Of a DNA stretch of 64,000 bases, positions 9,004-19,112 are shown in pieces (positions within the stretch are counted from its first letter, which is position 1; the number at the start of each line of letters is the position of its first letter). The translations under genes and the position numbers were made by a program. Below the pieces are notes generated by a model, which saw only the letters and a list, made by a program, of their open reading frames with translations, had not been told where the DNA came from and searched no databases. The stretch is from Nostoc edaphicum CCNP1411 (GTDB lineage Bacteria > Cyanobacteriota > Cyanobacteriia > Cyanobacteriales > Nostocaceae). The DNA lies in the NCBI RefSeq assembly GCF_014023275.1, contig NZ_CP054698.1:7463001-7527000 (forward strand), in the 5' to 3' direction.

Positions 9004-10155
9004 ATGAAGTTATTTTCAATTGAGGAATTAGCAATCTTAACCACAGAAACAAACACAAATTGCGTTTCGATTTATATGCCGACTTATAAAATGAGTACGG
9101 AAACCTTACAAAATCCGATTCGGTTTAAAAATTTAATGCGAGAAGCTGAGGAAAAGTTAATAGAGAATGGGCTTCGCACTCAGGAAGCCAGAGATTTATT
9201 ATTATCAGCCCAAGAGTTAGATGAATACGATTTTTGGCAGCACCAAAGTGATGGACTAGCAATTTTTATCTCAAATAATTTCTTTAGTTACTACACTGTA
9301 CCTGTTGATTTACCAGAATTAGTAGTAGTTAGTGATCGGTTTCATCTCAAACCTTTAATGTCTTTACTTACAGGTGATGGACAGTTTTATATATTAGCAC
9401 TTAGTCAAAATTTAGTGCGCTTTTTCCAAGCTAGTCGCTTTAGTATCAACGAAATTGAATTAGAAAGCGTACCCACTAGCATTGCTGAGGCATTAAAGTA
9501 CGATGACCCAGAAAAAAGCCTCCAGTTTCACACGGGTACACCCCAAAGTGGAAGTGGTAACAGGGCTGCAATCTTTCACGGACATGGGGCTGGCAATGAT
9601 GATGAAAAAGAAAACATTCTTCGCTATTTCCGTCAAGTCAATAATGGATTACAGGAGTTGCTACAAAATCAGAAGTCGCCTTTGATTCTTGCGGGGGTTG
9701 ACTATCTTTTACCTATCTATAGGCAAGCAAATTCCTATTCTTATTTAATTGATGAAGGTATTACCGGAAATCCTGACCAATTGAAAGCTGAAGAATTACA
9801 AACACAGGCTTGGCAAATTGTGCAACCCTACTTTGAAGGAGAACAAAATGAAGCTATTGCTTATTATCAAGCTAATTTAGGAACTGGGAAAACAGCTAGT
9901 AGTATCCAAGAAGTTGTTCGCGCAGCCTATTATCGACGAGTTGAATCTTTATTTGTACCAGTTGGACAACAAAAATGGGGAATGTTCGATCCTGATACAA
10001 GCAGTGTACAGGTGCATTCAGAACAGAAATCAGGCGATGAAGATTTGATGGATTTTGCTGCGCTACATACCCTTTTGAATGGTGGTACAGTCTACGCAGT
10101 AGCACCAGAACAAGTACCTGGAGATGCTTCTCTTGCAGCAGTTTTGCGTTATTAA
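9004..10155 (+). CDS. Bacterial archaeo-eukaryotic release factor-like (baeRF) protein
   Basis: The 383-residue protein is soluble, with no signal peptide. Its opening (FSIEELAILTTETNTNCVSIYMPTY), the central FYILALSQNLVRFFQASR segment and the C-terminal end (DFAALHTLLNGGTVYAVAPEQVP) follow the pattern of baeRF family 3 proteins, which are distant relatives of archaeal/eukaryotic peptide release factor eRF1 and Pelota. A Gly/His-rich insertion around residues 176-200 (TGTPQSGSGN, then HGHGAGNDDEKE) is typical of the group. These proteins are suspected to act at ribosomes, but function is untested for this one. The family call is from memory of the pattern and is moderately secure. It stands alone. 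Confidence 0.6.
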   Translation: MKLFSIEELAILTTETNTNCVSIYMPTYKMSTETLQNPIRFKNLMREAEEKLIENGLRTQEARDLLLSAQELDEYDFWQHQSDGLAIFISNNFFSYYTVPVDLPELVVVSDRFHLKPLMSLLTGDGQFYILALSQNLVRFFQASRFSINEIELESVPTSIAEALKYDDPEKSLQFHTGTPQSGSGNRAAIFHGHGAGNDDEKENILRYFRQVNNGLQELLQNQKSPLILAGVDYLLPIYRQANSYSYLIDEGITGNPDQLKAEELQTQAWQIVQPYFEGEQNEAIAYYQANLGTGKTASSIQEVVRAAYYRRVESLFVPVGQQKWGMFDPDTSSVQVHSEQKSGDEDLMDFAALHTLLNGGTVYAVAPEQVPGDASLAAVLRY

Positions 10156-10279
10156 ACATGATACATCATGTCTTTTATTGCTACTTGGATAATTGCTGCT
10201 AGTGTAAGTAATTTAACCTTATTTGGTTCGCAACAGTGGGAAGTTGACCGCCACGTGAGTGAATAACCCCTGAACTAGG

Positions 10280-11821
10280 TTAAAAGCTAAATACCGTTCT
10301 GATACTGCCAAAAAGAATGTCTCCGTTGACGTCATTGTGGTTGGGCTGAGTGAGATAGATAATACCAGGAATGACTGTGATATTTTCTGTTAGAGGATAT
10401 TGATAGAAAGCCTCAAAGTGTAAACCTGTTACCTTATCTTCACGGTTATTAATTGTATTTGTCATGACTTTAGGCGGCATTCCAAATCCAATTCCACCTA
10501 CAGCTTTTTCTGTAAATAAATCAGGAAAAGCCAGATTTACCGCATAGTTAATAATATTTGCATTACCATTCACACCGTCAACTCGTTCTGCGTTCATATA
10601 GCCAACCCAACTACTTACAGCAATCTTGGGGGTTATTCTCCAGAGTGCTTGTACACCGTAGGCATTTACTATTAATGGCACGCCTGTACCAAAAGGAATG
10701 TTTGCAAAATTACTACCTGTGCGATGTAGTAAATTACCATCAGGAACATAGCTGCGAACATAAGCCAATCCAAATTCTGTATTTGGTGAAGGTTTGAAAG
10801 AAAGTTGCGCTAAGGCACTATAGTTTCCACCAAACAGTCCTTCATTTCCAGTTTCGGCGTTTTCTGCTAAATAACCCACATCCAAACGAATAGTTTTGTT
10901 GTTGTAAACTGCTGCTACACCCGCTGGACTAATGAATCCAATCCGATAAATAGGGTTACGTTCCGAAAAGCGAGAAGGAGAACCTTTTGCACCGCCAAAA
11001 CTGGCAAAATCAGGGTTAACAACTGTTGCATAGTAATGGTGGGATGCAGCATTTCCGTAAATATAGAAGTTGAGGTTTTCAGCAACAGGAAAGCGATATT
11101 CTAGTAAATTTAAATTCATACTGCTGTCACTGTTACCGACTTCAAATGATTGGCGCGTCATATTAGTAGCAGAAGCACCGTTGAAGTTAGGTACTCTATT
11201 TGCAGATTGAAGACGTACAAGCAATCTATCTTGACCTGTAAAACTAGTAATTAAGTTTAAACGAGCGCGATAATTTAAAGCTAAATTTGAATTGATATTG
11301 GTTTCGCGGTCGCCATCAGCACTGTCTCCAGTTATACCGCTAGCAACAGCGACGAAGGAACCGCTTAATCTAGTTGTAGTAGAAAACTGTTGCGATCGCA
11401 ATACAGCACTATTCACCTCTAAATTTTCTACCCTATTTTCAAGGGCAGCTAACTCTGTAGCAAACTCATATTGTAGTTTTTTAATAGTTGTGACATCTTC
11501 TGGCGCAGTTTTTGAAAGCTGGCTGCCAAACTGCTGATTAATTGTACTGATGCAAGTACTCAACCCCGCTGCAAACTCATAGCGAGTCAAAATCTGATTT
11601 CCTTTAAAAGTCTTGTCGGGGTATCCAGTGATACAACTATATTTTTCAACTAATGATTGCAGGGCTACAAAAGCCCAATCTGTAAATTGCACATCAGAGA
11701 ATTGGGAAACGGGCGTAATCATCACAGTTTCTTGCAAAGCTTCAAATGCTTTCACTGGCTGAAAAACCGCAAGTGTAACACTTAAAATTAAGGAATTAGC
11801 AGCCAAAAAGCTTTTTAACAC
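10280..11821 (-). CDS. SLH-domain OprB-type (iron uptake) porin
   Basis: The 513-residue protein has a signal peptide (1-25, ending VKAF), then one SLH domain at about 42-95 (VQFTDWAFVALQSL and GYPDKTFKGNQILTRYEFA). A short coiled coil follows at about 112-140, then an OprB-like beta-barrel to the C-terminal Phe (IRTVFSF). This is the standard layout of cyanobacterial outer-membrane porins: SLH holds the peptidoglycan and the barrel passes small solutes or iron. Cyanobacteria have many paralogs, so the specific cargo cannot be told. The stop is 125 bp from the convergent baeRF gene. Confidence 0.9.
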   Translation of the reverse strand: MLKSFLAANSLILSVTLAVFQPVKAFEALQETVMITPVSQFSDVQFTDWAFVALQSLVEKYSCITGYPDKTFKGNQILTRYEFAAGLSTCISTINQQFGSQLSKTAPEDVTTIKKLQYEFATELAALENRVENLEVNSAVLRSQQFSTTTRLSGSFVAVASGITGDSADGDRETNINSNLALNYRARLNLITSFTGQDRLLVRLQSANRVPNFNGASATNMTRQSFEVGNSDSSMNLNLLEYRFPVAENLNFYIYGNAASHHYYATVVNPDFASFGGAKGSPSRFSERNPIYRIGFISPAGVAAVYNNKTIRLDVGYLAENAETGNEGLFGGNYSALAQLSFKPSPNTEFGLAYVRSYVPDGNLLHRTGSNFANIPFGTGVPLIVNAYGVQALWRITPKIAVSSWVGYMNAERVDGVNGNANIINYAVNLAFPDLFTEKAVGGIGFGMPPKVMTNTINNREDKVTGLHFEAFYQYPLTENITVIPGIIYLTQPNHNDVNGDILFGSIRTVFSF

Positions 11822-12086
11822 TTACTCACAACTAAATTATTTTTTGTTTTCGCCAGGATTTTCTCAGGTTAGATAATTTGTTACCTCTATCAAAAAGCAT
11901 AACTTTTTACGCATGATTTACTAAATTTAATACCTCGTTTGTTAGATGCATTTTTTTTGATATTTATATAGTCTGACTCACTAAAAGCCCTTTTTTAGCA
12001 GATTAATTCCATTGAGGTTACTTAAATCTGTTTGATTCGGGCAGCTTTGAATAAAAGCAACATTATCACTCCTTACATGAGGCTTC

Positions 12087-13295
12087 ATGAAATTAATCAA
12101 ACAATCAAGGTACTTTTTAATCGGGTGTGCTTTGGTATTAAGTATTATCCAAACTGCCCATTCACAACAGCCAGAAAAGCAAAAAGTTGAGCGAGTGGAG
12201 GGTTATTTAGCAACACCGCAAAAAATTGAATTTCAGGAATCTCTTTTGCAGCAGTTGCAATTACCTCCTGGATTTGAAATTAGTGTATTTGCGAAAGACT
12301 TAGGTAATCCTCGTAACTTAGCGATCGCTCCTAATGGTACTGTCTACGTTACTCGTCGTGAACAGGGTGATGTCATTGCGCTTTTAGATACCAACCAAGA
12401 TGGACGGGCTAACGAAATACGTACCGTAGCTAAGGGTTTAAAATTTGTTAACGGCATCACAATTCATCAAAATAGGCTTTACTTTGTCACCGATACGCAC
12501 CTGTACGTTACAGACTTGCGATCGGACGGTACAGAAGGCAAGCTGGAAACTCTAATTTCTGATTTACCCGATGCTGGACAACACCCGAACCGTACCATTG
12601 CCTTTGGGCCTGATGGGATGCTTTACATTTCCGTAGGTAGTACCTGTAACGCTTGTGATGAACCAAATCCAGAACACGCCACACTCTTACAGGCGCAACC
12701 AAACGGTAGTAATCGCTCCATCTATGCAAAAGGTTTGCGAAATACTATTGGTTTTGCTTGGCATCCCCAAACACGCGAACTTTGGGGGTTAGATCACGGT
12801 TCCGATTGGCGAGGAAATGACCAACCACCGGAAGAGTTGAACCGGATTGTAAAAGGTGGGAACTATGGTTGGCCTTTTTGTTGGGGTGATAGGCGTCCTG
12901 ATGTATATCTACCTGCTGAACCTGAAGGAGCAACTAAAAAAGAGTACTGTGCCAAAACTCAACCGCCAGTGCTAACTTACACAGCCCACAGTGCGCCTTT
13001 AGCAATGGCGTTTTATACTGCAAAACAATTTCCCCAAGAGTATCAAGGTGATGCTTTTGCAACTATGCGGGGTTCTTGGAACCGCAACCCACCCGTGGGG
13101 TACAAGGTTGTGCGGATTCGTTATGAAAATGGCAAACCTGTGAAATTTGAAGATTTTGTGACTGGGTTTTTGACCAAAGACAGAACTGCACAGTTTGGTA
13201 GACCGGTTGGTTTAGCGATCGCACCAAATGGTTCAATGTTGTTTACCGATGATACCAATGGAGTGATTTATCGTGTTTCCCACACTGCTAAATGA
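12087..13295 (+). CDS. PQQ-type sorbosone/glucose dehydrogenase-like beta-propeller protein
   Basis: The 402-residue secreted protein has a signal peptide (about 8-26, ending AHSQQ), then a six-bladed beta-propeller of the soluble glucose/sorbosone dehydrogenase superfamily. Visible blocks are LPPGFEISVFAKDLGNPRNLA, IAFGPDGMLYISVGSTCNAC, the substrate-side GLRNTIGFAWHPQTRELWGLDHGSD and the KGGNYGWPFCWG motif near the C-terminal third. Such proteins oxidise sugars with PQQ in the periplasm, but whether this strain makes or takes up PQQ is unknown. Nearest relatives are L-sorbosone dehydrogenase-like proteins. Confidence 0.85.
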   Translation: MKLIKQSRYFLIGCALVLSIIQTAHSQQPEKQKVERVEGYLATPQKIEFQESLLQQLQLPPGFEISVFAKDLGNPRNLAIAPNGTVYVTRREQGDVIALLDTNQDGRANEIRTVAKGLKFVNGITIHQNRLYFVTDTHLYVTDLRSDGTEGKLETLISDLPDAGQHPNRTIAFGPDGMLYISVGSTCNACDEPNPEHATLLQAQPNGSNRSIYAKGLRNTIGFAWHPQTRELWGLDHGSDWRGNDQPPEELNRIVKGGNYGWPFCWGDRRPDVYLPAEPEGATKKEYCAKTQPPVLTYTAHSAPLAMAFYTAKQFPQEYQGDAFATMRGSWNRNPPVGYKVVRIRYENGKPVKFEDFVTGFLTKDRTAQFGRPVGLAIAPNGSMLFTDDTNGVIYRVSHTAK

Positions 13296-13466
13296 AACCA
13301 TTCCCAATTCGCACTCTTGCTAACGCCCCGCTCCGCTAACGCAATTCGCAATAAACTTGGTGACGGTGTGGTAACACTGTCACTTTCTCATCACATTTAT
13401 CGCAAATACTGAAAATATAGACCTAATCGACCGAAATCGAAATGTTACTGATAAGGAGTATTTCTT

Positions 13467-13613
13467 ATGGTTGGATTGATTATTACTTAGTTAGTAGCAA
13501 TTATCAGCTTTTTGATTATTTTTCGACTACCAATAGGAGTAGAAATAGACAATTTTACTAAAGCGTTAATTACCGCCGCAGCTTTTGTCATTTTGGCATC
13601 GCTTACCTGTTGA
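13467..13613 (+). pseudogene. Truncated holin-like/YvlD-type small membrane protein remnant
   Basis: After a very good ribosome site (AAGGAG at 13453-13458), the frame reads MVGLIIT, then TAG at 13488, then 40 further open codons (LVAIISFLIIFRLPIGVEID and so on) and a TGA at 13611. This matches the first 45 or so residues of phage-holin-family/YvlD-like membrane proteins, which are normally about 110-120 residues. Trp is commonly found where the TAG stands (TGG to TAG). The homology ends almost where the dispersed repeat at 13618 begins, so the repeat may have replaced the rest. Confidence 0.6.
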
Positions 13614-13617
13614 AGAA

Positions 13618-13830
13618 GAATTCAGAAGTCAGAATTCAGGAGTCAGAATAAATCAGTCGCGGGTCTGAATCCCCGACTGAATTGTTGCACCACCAAATTT
13701 TCAAATTGGTGGGGGTCTTAAACCCGATTATTCAGACGCGACGCTCGAATACTCGCTATCGCAGACTCGCTAACGCTGCGCTATCCGCCAGTCATACAGA
13801 ATTCAATTCTGACTCCTGACTCCTGAATTC
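13618..13830. repeat. Dispersed MITE-like repeat, family A, copy 2
   Basis: The element runs from GAATTCAGAAGTCAGAATTC to GACTCCTGACTCCTGAATTC with inverted ends. Its interior holds CGACGCTCGAATACTCGC and GCGCTATCCGCCA, the reverse complement of the matching parts in the copy at 5461-5610. It touches the 3' side of the broken holin-like gene. A second interior segment (AATTTTCAAATTGGTGGGGG) is not seen in copy 1. Confidence 0.7.
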
Positions 13831-13912
13831 TATTTTGATAGAAAAGCAAGCATTCCATTTGGAATAACTAATCAATCCGAAGCATCAATTTTTGATTTTG
13901 AGGCAAAATTTT

Positions 13913-14725
13913 ATGATCATCAAATTTCTGCGCCAACAAGTTGTTTTGTTTATAACTGGAGCTTTTCTAGTGTCTTTGCTATACGCTTGTCAAGGAGAAC
14001 CAATAGCAGAGTCACCAACTCCTCCAGCAACACCCGCAGCACAAGACACTGTTGTTGCTACCCAATTTCCCCCCGTAGCATATCCTGACAGAGAGCTAAG
14101 TGCTTCTCCCGCACAGCTACCAAAATTACTTTACGCTTATGATGCTTTACAAAAAGCTATTGATGCAGAAACGATGAAACTGCATCATGACAGACACCAT
14201 GCTACATACGTTGAAAATCTTAACGAAGCATTGCAAAAGCATTCTGAACTAAAAAATAGAAGCGTAGAAGCAATGCTGCGCGATTTAAACAGCATACCAG
14301 AGGATATTCGTGAAACAGTACGTAACAACGGAGGTGGTCATCTTAACCACACAATTTTCTGGCAACTTATGAGTCCTAACGGTGGCGGACAACCAACTGG
14401 AGAAATAGCCCAACAAATAAATCAAACTTTTGGTAGTTTTGATGCCTTTAGAAAACAGTTTAATGAAGCAGGTGAAGGCAGGTTTGGTAGTGGATGGGTT
14501 TGGTTAGTGCGTAACGCCCAAAATCAACTCCAGATTGTTACTACACCAAATCAAGATAACCCCATCACGGAGGGTTTGTACCCAATCATGGGTAACGATA
14601 TATGGGAACACGCATATTACCTCAGATATCAGAACCGACGCGCTGAGTATCTCAATAACTGGTGGAATGTTGTGAACTGGTCGGAAATTAACACAAGAGC
14701 GCAAGTCAAATCACAACAAAGTTAG
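13913..14725 (+). CDS. sodA: Membrane-anchored manganese superoxide dismutase
   Basis: I start at ATG 13913 (MIIKFLRQQ), which gives 270 residues; a TTG at 13892 is possible but unnecessary. A hydrophobic helix (about 9-27) ends in SLLYACQGE, so it is either an uncleaved anchor or a lipobox with Cys27. A Pro/Thr/Ala-rich spacer follows, then the Fe/Mn-SOD fold: the metal His residues in [11 protein letters not shown] and LNHTIFW, then [20 protein letters not shown] with the last Asp and His ligands. The Gln in TPNQDNPI favours manganese. Length and anchor match the thylakoid-bound MnSOD of Anabaena. It detoxifies superoxide at membranes. Confidence 0.92.
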   Translation: MIIKFLRQQVVLFITGAFLVSLLYACQGEPIAESPTPPATPAAQDTVVATQFPPVAYPDRELSASPAQLPKLLYAYDALQKAIDAETMKLHHDRHHATYVENLNEALQKHSELKNRSVEAMLRDLNSIPEDIRETVRNNGGGHLNHTIFWQLMSPNGGGQPTGEIAQQINQTFGSFDAFRKQFNEAGEGRFGSGWVWLVRNAQNQLQIVTTPNQDNPITEGLYPIMGNDIWEHAYYLRYQNRRAEYLNNWWNVVNWSEINTRAQVKSQQS

Positions 14726-14870
14726 AAGGTATATCGCAATGAAACTGAATGGGGATAAATAGTATTGTTCAAGGCAAAAGATAAAGTGCTATAAACAGCC
14801 TGTATCAAGCCTTGAACTGTATGTATTAATTACGAATTACAAAATTTATAGATTTGTCCCTTATGGCATT

Positions 14871-15458
14871 ATGCGTTTATGCCGCATTACCAAATTTGCT
14901 TCTGTAGTAATTGTTTCTATCTTATTGATGTGGATGTTGTCTCCCGCAATTATCGTACCTCCTGCTGACCCTGTTGAGGCAGTTACAATCTATATCACAG
15001 ATTACATTTGGCATTCTAGACTGATTTTACCTACTGGTAATGGCGAATTAATTCAATATGCTTACGGTGCTTGGAATTATTTTGCCCTAAATCAGCAGGA
15101 CTTGGGAAATGGGGCGGCAGCACTATTACTACCAACTCAAGGCACTCTCGGTCGGCGAAAATTTAGCAATATCGTCGAACTTCAGCAGATAATTCAACAG
15201 GGAAACTACACACTATTAAGTTTAGAAGTAGCCCAAGCCAAAGTAACACAACTACTGAAATTATTAGATGAACGTTTTAATCGCAATATTTCAACGAGCA
15301 TCGAAAATGGACAAACAGGTTTAATTTTAGTCCAAGATGATCAGAAATATACGTTATTACACAATAGCAATCATGAAGTAGTATCGTGGCTAGAATATTT
15401 GAACTGCCAAATTCATGGCTTTGTCATCTGGGCAAACTTTCAGATAAAGCAATCATAA
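14871..15458 (+). CDS. DUF2459-like (TIGR02117-type) membrane-anchored protein
   Basis: The 195-residue protein has one N-terminal hydrophobic helix (about 10-28), then a domain whose landmarks are IYITDYIWHSRLILPTG (a His after a Trp), IQYAYGAWNYFALNQQD and the late LHNSNHEVVSWLEYLNCQIHG. These resemble DUF2459 proteins, which carry HGWHTGLVLP, a GDWNYY block and an N-x-x-TAxWL block. The likeness is from memory, and the domain may be peptidase-like; no activity is established. It lies between sodA and invertase on the same strand with gaps of 145 and 86 bp, so co-transcription with invertase is possible. Confidence 0.5.
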   Translation: MRLCRITKFASVVIVSILLMWMLSPAIIVPPADPVEAVTIYITDYIWHSRLILPTGNGELIQYAYGAWNYFALNQQDLGNGAAALLLPTQGTLGRRKFSNIVELQQIIQQGNYTLLSLEVAQAKVTQLLKLLDERFNRNISTSIENGQTGLILVQDDQKYTLLHNSNHEVVSWLEYLNCQIHGFVIWANFQIKQS

Positions 15459-15544
15459 TATTAATGCTTTCCAGTTACACGATAAACAAATACACAGCAC
15501 ATAATTTTCTGTAGAAGTCAAATTATCAAGGATTTATCTAAATA

Positions 15545-16912
15545 ATGAAAACAAACAATAATTTAATTGCAGAAGCTTGGACACTACTAGAAAAATCAAT
15601 TATTTATTATCATGGTCGTCCAATTGGGACGGTAGCAGCCTTAGAACCAGGGACGGAAGCAGTAAATTATGACCAATGTTTTGTTCGTGATTTTGTGTTA
15701 TCGGCACTGGCTTTTTTAATTAATGGTAAACCAGAGATTGTCCGCAATTTTTTGATAGAAACTCTGAAATTACAGAGTCATGAACCTCAAATGGACTGTT
15801 TCCAGCCTGGGCCAGGACTAATGCCAGCCAGTTTCAAAGTAGTATTAAAAGATGGCGAAGAGTATTTGAGTGCTGATTTTGGAGAACACGCGATCGCTAA
15901 AGTTCCACCTATTGATTCTTGTTTATGGTGGGTTCTCTTACTCCGGGCTTATGTCAAATCTACAGGTGATATTTCACTTGCTCATAAAACCGAATTTCAA
16001 CAAGGAATCAAGCTAATTTTAGAAATGTGCCTTGTCCATCGGTTTGCTATGTATCCAACGATGTTGGTTCCTGATGGCGCTTTTATGATTGATCGTCGCA
16101 TGGGTGTCTACGAACATCCTTTAGAAATTCAAGTGCTGTTTTATGCCACTTTACGCGCAGCCCTTGAACTTCTTTTGCCAAACGATGATAACGCTTCCTG
16201 TATTTATAGTGTAAATAAACGTCTAGCACCCCTGACTTATCATCTACGAGAATATTACTGGATCGATCTAAATCGCTTAAATGAAATTTATCGCTATCAA
16301 GGTGAGGAATTTGGCAAGGAAGTAGCGAACAGATTCAATATTTACGCTGAATCAATCCCTGCTTGGTTGATGGAATGGATACCAGAGAATGGCGGTTATT
16401 TATTAGGTAATCTCGGTTCTGGGCGCATGGATTTTCGTTTCTTTACTTTAGGAAACTTAATGGCTATTATCACCTCTTTAGCCAGTGAGCAAGAATCTCA
16501 AAGTATTCTGAATTTAATTGAGCAACGCTGGAATGATTTAGTTGGATATATGCCGATGAAAATCTGTTTTCCGGCCCTAGAAGGTTTAGAATGGCAAACT
16601 GTTACAGGATGCGATCGCAAAAATACCCCCTGGTCATATCATAATGGTGGTAATTGGCCAGTTTTACTCTGGTTACTAATAGCAGCAGCACAAAAAACAA
16701 ATCGCATAGACATTGCCCACAAAGCCATTGATGTTGTGGAAAATCGATTATTTGAAGACAAATGGCCAGAATACTATGATGGAAAAAATGGTCGATTAAT
16801 TGGCAAAGAAGCTAGAAAATATCAAACCTGGACTTTCGCGGGATTCTTAGTCGCAAAGGAGTTAATTTCTGATCCTAAGCATTTAGAATTAATGAGTTTT
16901 GATATTAACTAA
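15545..16912 (+). CDS. inv: Alkaline/neutral invertase (glycoside hydrolase family 100)
   Basis: The 455-residue cytosolic enzyme splits sucrose into glucose and fructose. It has no signal peptide and the normal GH100 length. Conserved blocks are [61 protein letters not shown] and [20 protein letters not shown]. Asp183 in MIDRR and Glu409 in WPEYYD both sit five residues before Asp188 and Glu414, which I recall as the catalytic pair of Anabaena InvA, so the alignment is consistent. In heterocystous cyanobacteria InvA/InvB feed sucrose carbon to cells. Which paralog this is cannot be decided here. Confidence 0.95.
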   Translation: MKTNNNLIAEAWTLLEKSIIYYHGRPIGTVAALEPGTEAVNYDQCFVRDFVLSALAFLINGKPEIVRNFLIETLKLQSHEPQMDCFQPGPGLMPASFKVVLKDGEEYLSADFGEHAIAKVPPIDSCLWWVLLLRAYVKSTGDISLAHKTEFQQGIKLILEMCLVHRFAMYPTMLVPDGAFMIDRRMGVYEHPLEIQVLFYATLRAALELLLPNDDNASCIYSVNKRLAPLTYHLREYYWIDLNRLNEIYRYQGEEFGKEVANRFNIYAESIPAWLMEWIPENGGYLLGNLGSGRMDFRFFTLGNLMAIITSLASEQESQSILNLIEQRWNDLVGYMPMKICFPALEGLEWQTVTGCDRKNTPWSYHNGGNWPVLLWLLIAAAQKTNRIDIAHKAIDVVENRLFEDKWPEYYDGKNGRLIGKEARKYQTWTFAGFLVAKELISDPKHLELMSFDIN

Positions 16913-16953
16913 AACTTACAATATTCTAATTTGCCCACTCAGATCAAACGACC

Positions 16954-18462
16954 GTGAAGTTTAAGCGTCGCTCCTTTAGTCTTCCTGTCCGCCTCATCCT
17001 ACATGATTTAGGAATATTTTTACACGTCCCCGGAGTGATGGCACTGTGTTCTGTGCCAGTCAGTTTGTGGTTTGGTGAATATTATGCGATCGCACCTTTT
17101 CTTACAATGGCTGCTGCTGCCATAATACTAGGTCAATTGCTGTATCATCTTTTTCCTGAAACAGGTGAATCACGCTTGCGTCATGCCATGCTAGTTGCTG
17201 CTATTGGTTGGGGGATGATTTCCCTGTTCGGAGCGATTCCATTTTGGGGAATTGCGATCTTACTACCAGTATCACCAAACACACCTCAGACGATGCTGGA
17301 ATTTCAAAATCCCTGGAATGCTATTTTTGAAGCCTTTTCTGGTTTTACTAGTACTGGGTTATCTGTAGCAATAAATGCTAGCGAACTACCACGTAGCTTA
17401 CAGTGGTGGCGCTCTTTTACAGAATGGATTGATGGCGTTGGCATAACAGTGCTTGTTCTAGCTGTACTAGAGCCAGGGATGGATGCTTACCATCTCTATT
17501 CTGCGGAGGGACGGGAAAAGAAAATTGCCCCAACTGTGACTGATACTGTACAGAAAATTCTCTGGATTTATGCGCTTTACACGGTGTTAAGTATAGTGCT
17601 GTTGGTTGTCTTAGGAATGCCTTTGTGGGATTCTATCAACCACGCTTTAACCGGAATTGCTACAGGGGGTTTTAGTATCCAAGATGAGAGTATCGGCACT
17701 TACAATCCAGTTATTCAGCTTGCTGTAGTTTTGATTATGATTACTGGAGCGATTAGCTTTCCCATTCACCACCAACTATTGACGCAGCGACATTGGTCTA
17801 TTTTGTGGACAGATGCTCAACATCGAACATTGTGGCTGGTTTTGGGAATAGGCGCTTTAGTTCTTGTTGGAGAAAACTTTTGGTTTAGCGGAACATTTGT
17901 TTGGATAGATTCATTGTTTCAATGGGTTTCCGCCTTAACAACCTGTGGTTTCGAGACAACAGAACTGCAACCTTGGGGTTCTGGTGCTAAATTTCTGTTA
18001 AGTGTAGCAATGATTTTTGGTGGTGCTGCGGGTTCTACAGCGGGTGGACTGAAGCTAAAGCGAGTTGTGACAATATATCGGGGTATATTGTGGCACTTTC
18101 AACAATTGTTTTTACAACCTCGCAAATTGATAAAATACAAACTCACCAATGAAGTGCTAACCGCTGCTAAAGCTTATCGTCAGTTTTACGCGGCTGCAAC
18201 TTTAGCAGCACTGTGGATAGTTTCACTTGCGATCGGCATTTTTGCACTGCTACATTTTGCTCCACCCAAATATACACTCAGCGATATTATTTTAGAAGCG
18301 GCTTCTGCATTAGGTAACGTCGGATTATCCACAGGAATTACAGACCCAAATTTGCCTTGGGGAGGGAAATTTACTCTTATCTTGTTGATGTGGGTAGGAC
18401 GATTAGAAATCGTTCCTGTGTTGCTGCTCTTTGTTTTACCATTAGGTGCGTCAAAAAGATAA
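16954..18462 (+). CDS. TrkH/KtrB-type potassium transporter subunit
   Basis: The 502-residue polytopic membrane protein starts at GTG 16954, 42 bp after the invertase stop. The four selectivity-filter loops of the SKT superfamily are visible in order: FTSTGLSVA, GIATGGFSI, TTCGFETTE and GNVGLSTG. The AAGSTAGGLKLKR segment after the third repeat is diagnostic of TrkH. It forms the K+ conducting subunit in the plasma membrane and needs a cytosolic TrkA/KtrA-type RCK partner, which is not adjacent here. The end (FVLPLGASKR) is as expected. Confidence 0.92.
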   Translation: MKFKRRSFSLPVRLILHDLGIFLHVPGVMALCSVPVSLWFGEYYAIAPFLTMAAAAIILGQLLYHLFPETGESRLRHAMLVAAIGWGMISLFGAIPFWGIAILLPVSPNTPQTMLEFQNPWNAIFEAFSGFTSTGLSVAINASELPRSLQWWRSFTEWIDGVGITVLVLAVLEPGMDAYHLYSAEGREKKIAPTVTDTVQKILWIYALYTVLSIVLLVVLGMPLWDSINHALTGIATGGFSIQDESIGTYNPVIQLAVVLIMITGAISFPIHHQLLTQRHWSILWTDAQHRTLWLVLGIGALVLVGENFWFSGTFVWIDSLFQWVSALTTCGFETTELQPWGSGAKFLLSVAMIFGGAAGSTAGGLKLKRVVTIYRGILWHFQQLFLQPRKLIKYKLTNEVLTAAKAYRQFYAAATLAALWIVSLAIGIFALLHFAPPKYTLSDIILEAASALGNVGLSTGITDPNLPWGGKFTLILLMWVGRLEIVPVLLLFVLPLGASKR

Positions 18463-19112
18463 GGGGCGGTAAATAATGGTTTTTTAAGCAGGTCTGTGGA
18501 TAGAGTTTATGAAATGAAAAACTCCACCCACAAGGGTATGGGGAATGGGGCAAAACAGTTCCATTAGCGATAGCGGGGTGTTTAGCCCGTTCTGAGTAAA
18601 AAAGCGAGATTCCCCACTCAGCACTCATAACTCAGCACTTAGCTATAACAACTGTTCTAGGAAAACTACTCTCTGCATTTCCCGATAAAACAGTGTTTAA
18701 TCCTGTTTGATTGAAATATTGAAATATTATATAAGGATACCTAAGTTTTCCCGGCTTAGATATCCAATAGCAACATAACCTATATAAATAGATTGTTGAC
18801 TATATTATAATTGCCAATTTGTGCTTTTAAATGCTTCTTGGGGCAGTTTATAAATTGGTACTTAAGTAAGATGACAAAATTAGAAAGGAGGTTTATTTTT
18901 TTTACTTAAATTTTGAAACTATAGTAAGATAAAATTTTTTGTGTTATGATATTAAGTATTTTATTAATGCACTTCAATAAATACATACACATACATAGAT
19001 TTTCACCTCAAACTTTGATATTGAGCCTAACTTTTCAAGCTGAGGAATTATTACAAGAATCTAATGCAAGCTATGTGCAGGGGCGTTAACGCAGTGTAAC
19101 GCACCCTAGTTT
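18463..19112. other. Intergenic region between convergent genes
   Basis: This 650-bp gap holds the family-B repeat (18548-18626) and then AT-rich sequence with no gene, tRNA or strong terminator that I can see. Near 19079-19109 there is a short GGGCGTTAACGC/GTAACGCACCC segment, related to the GTAACGCACC-type palindromes elsewhere in the window. Confidence 0.45.
18548..18626. repeat. Dispersed repeat family B, copy 2
   Basis: The stretch begins GGGCAAAACAGTTCC and ends CCACTCAGCACTC. It aligns gap-free with 7584-7662 in the same orientation, about 82% identical by hand count. Both copies lie in noncoding gaps just beyond gene ends. Confidence 0.65.
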
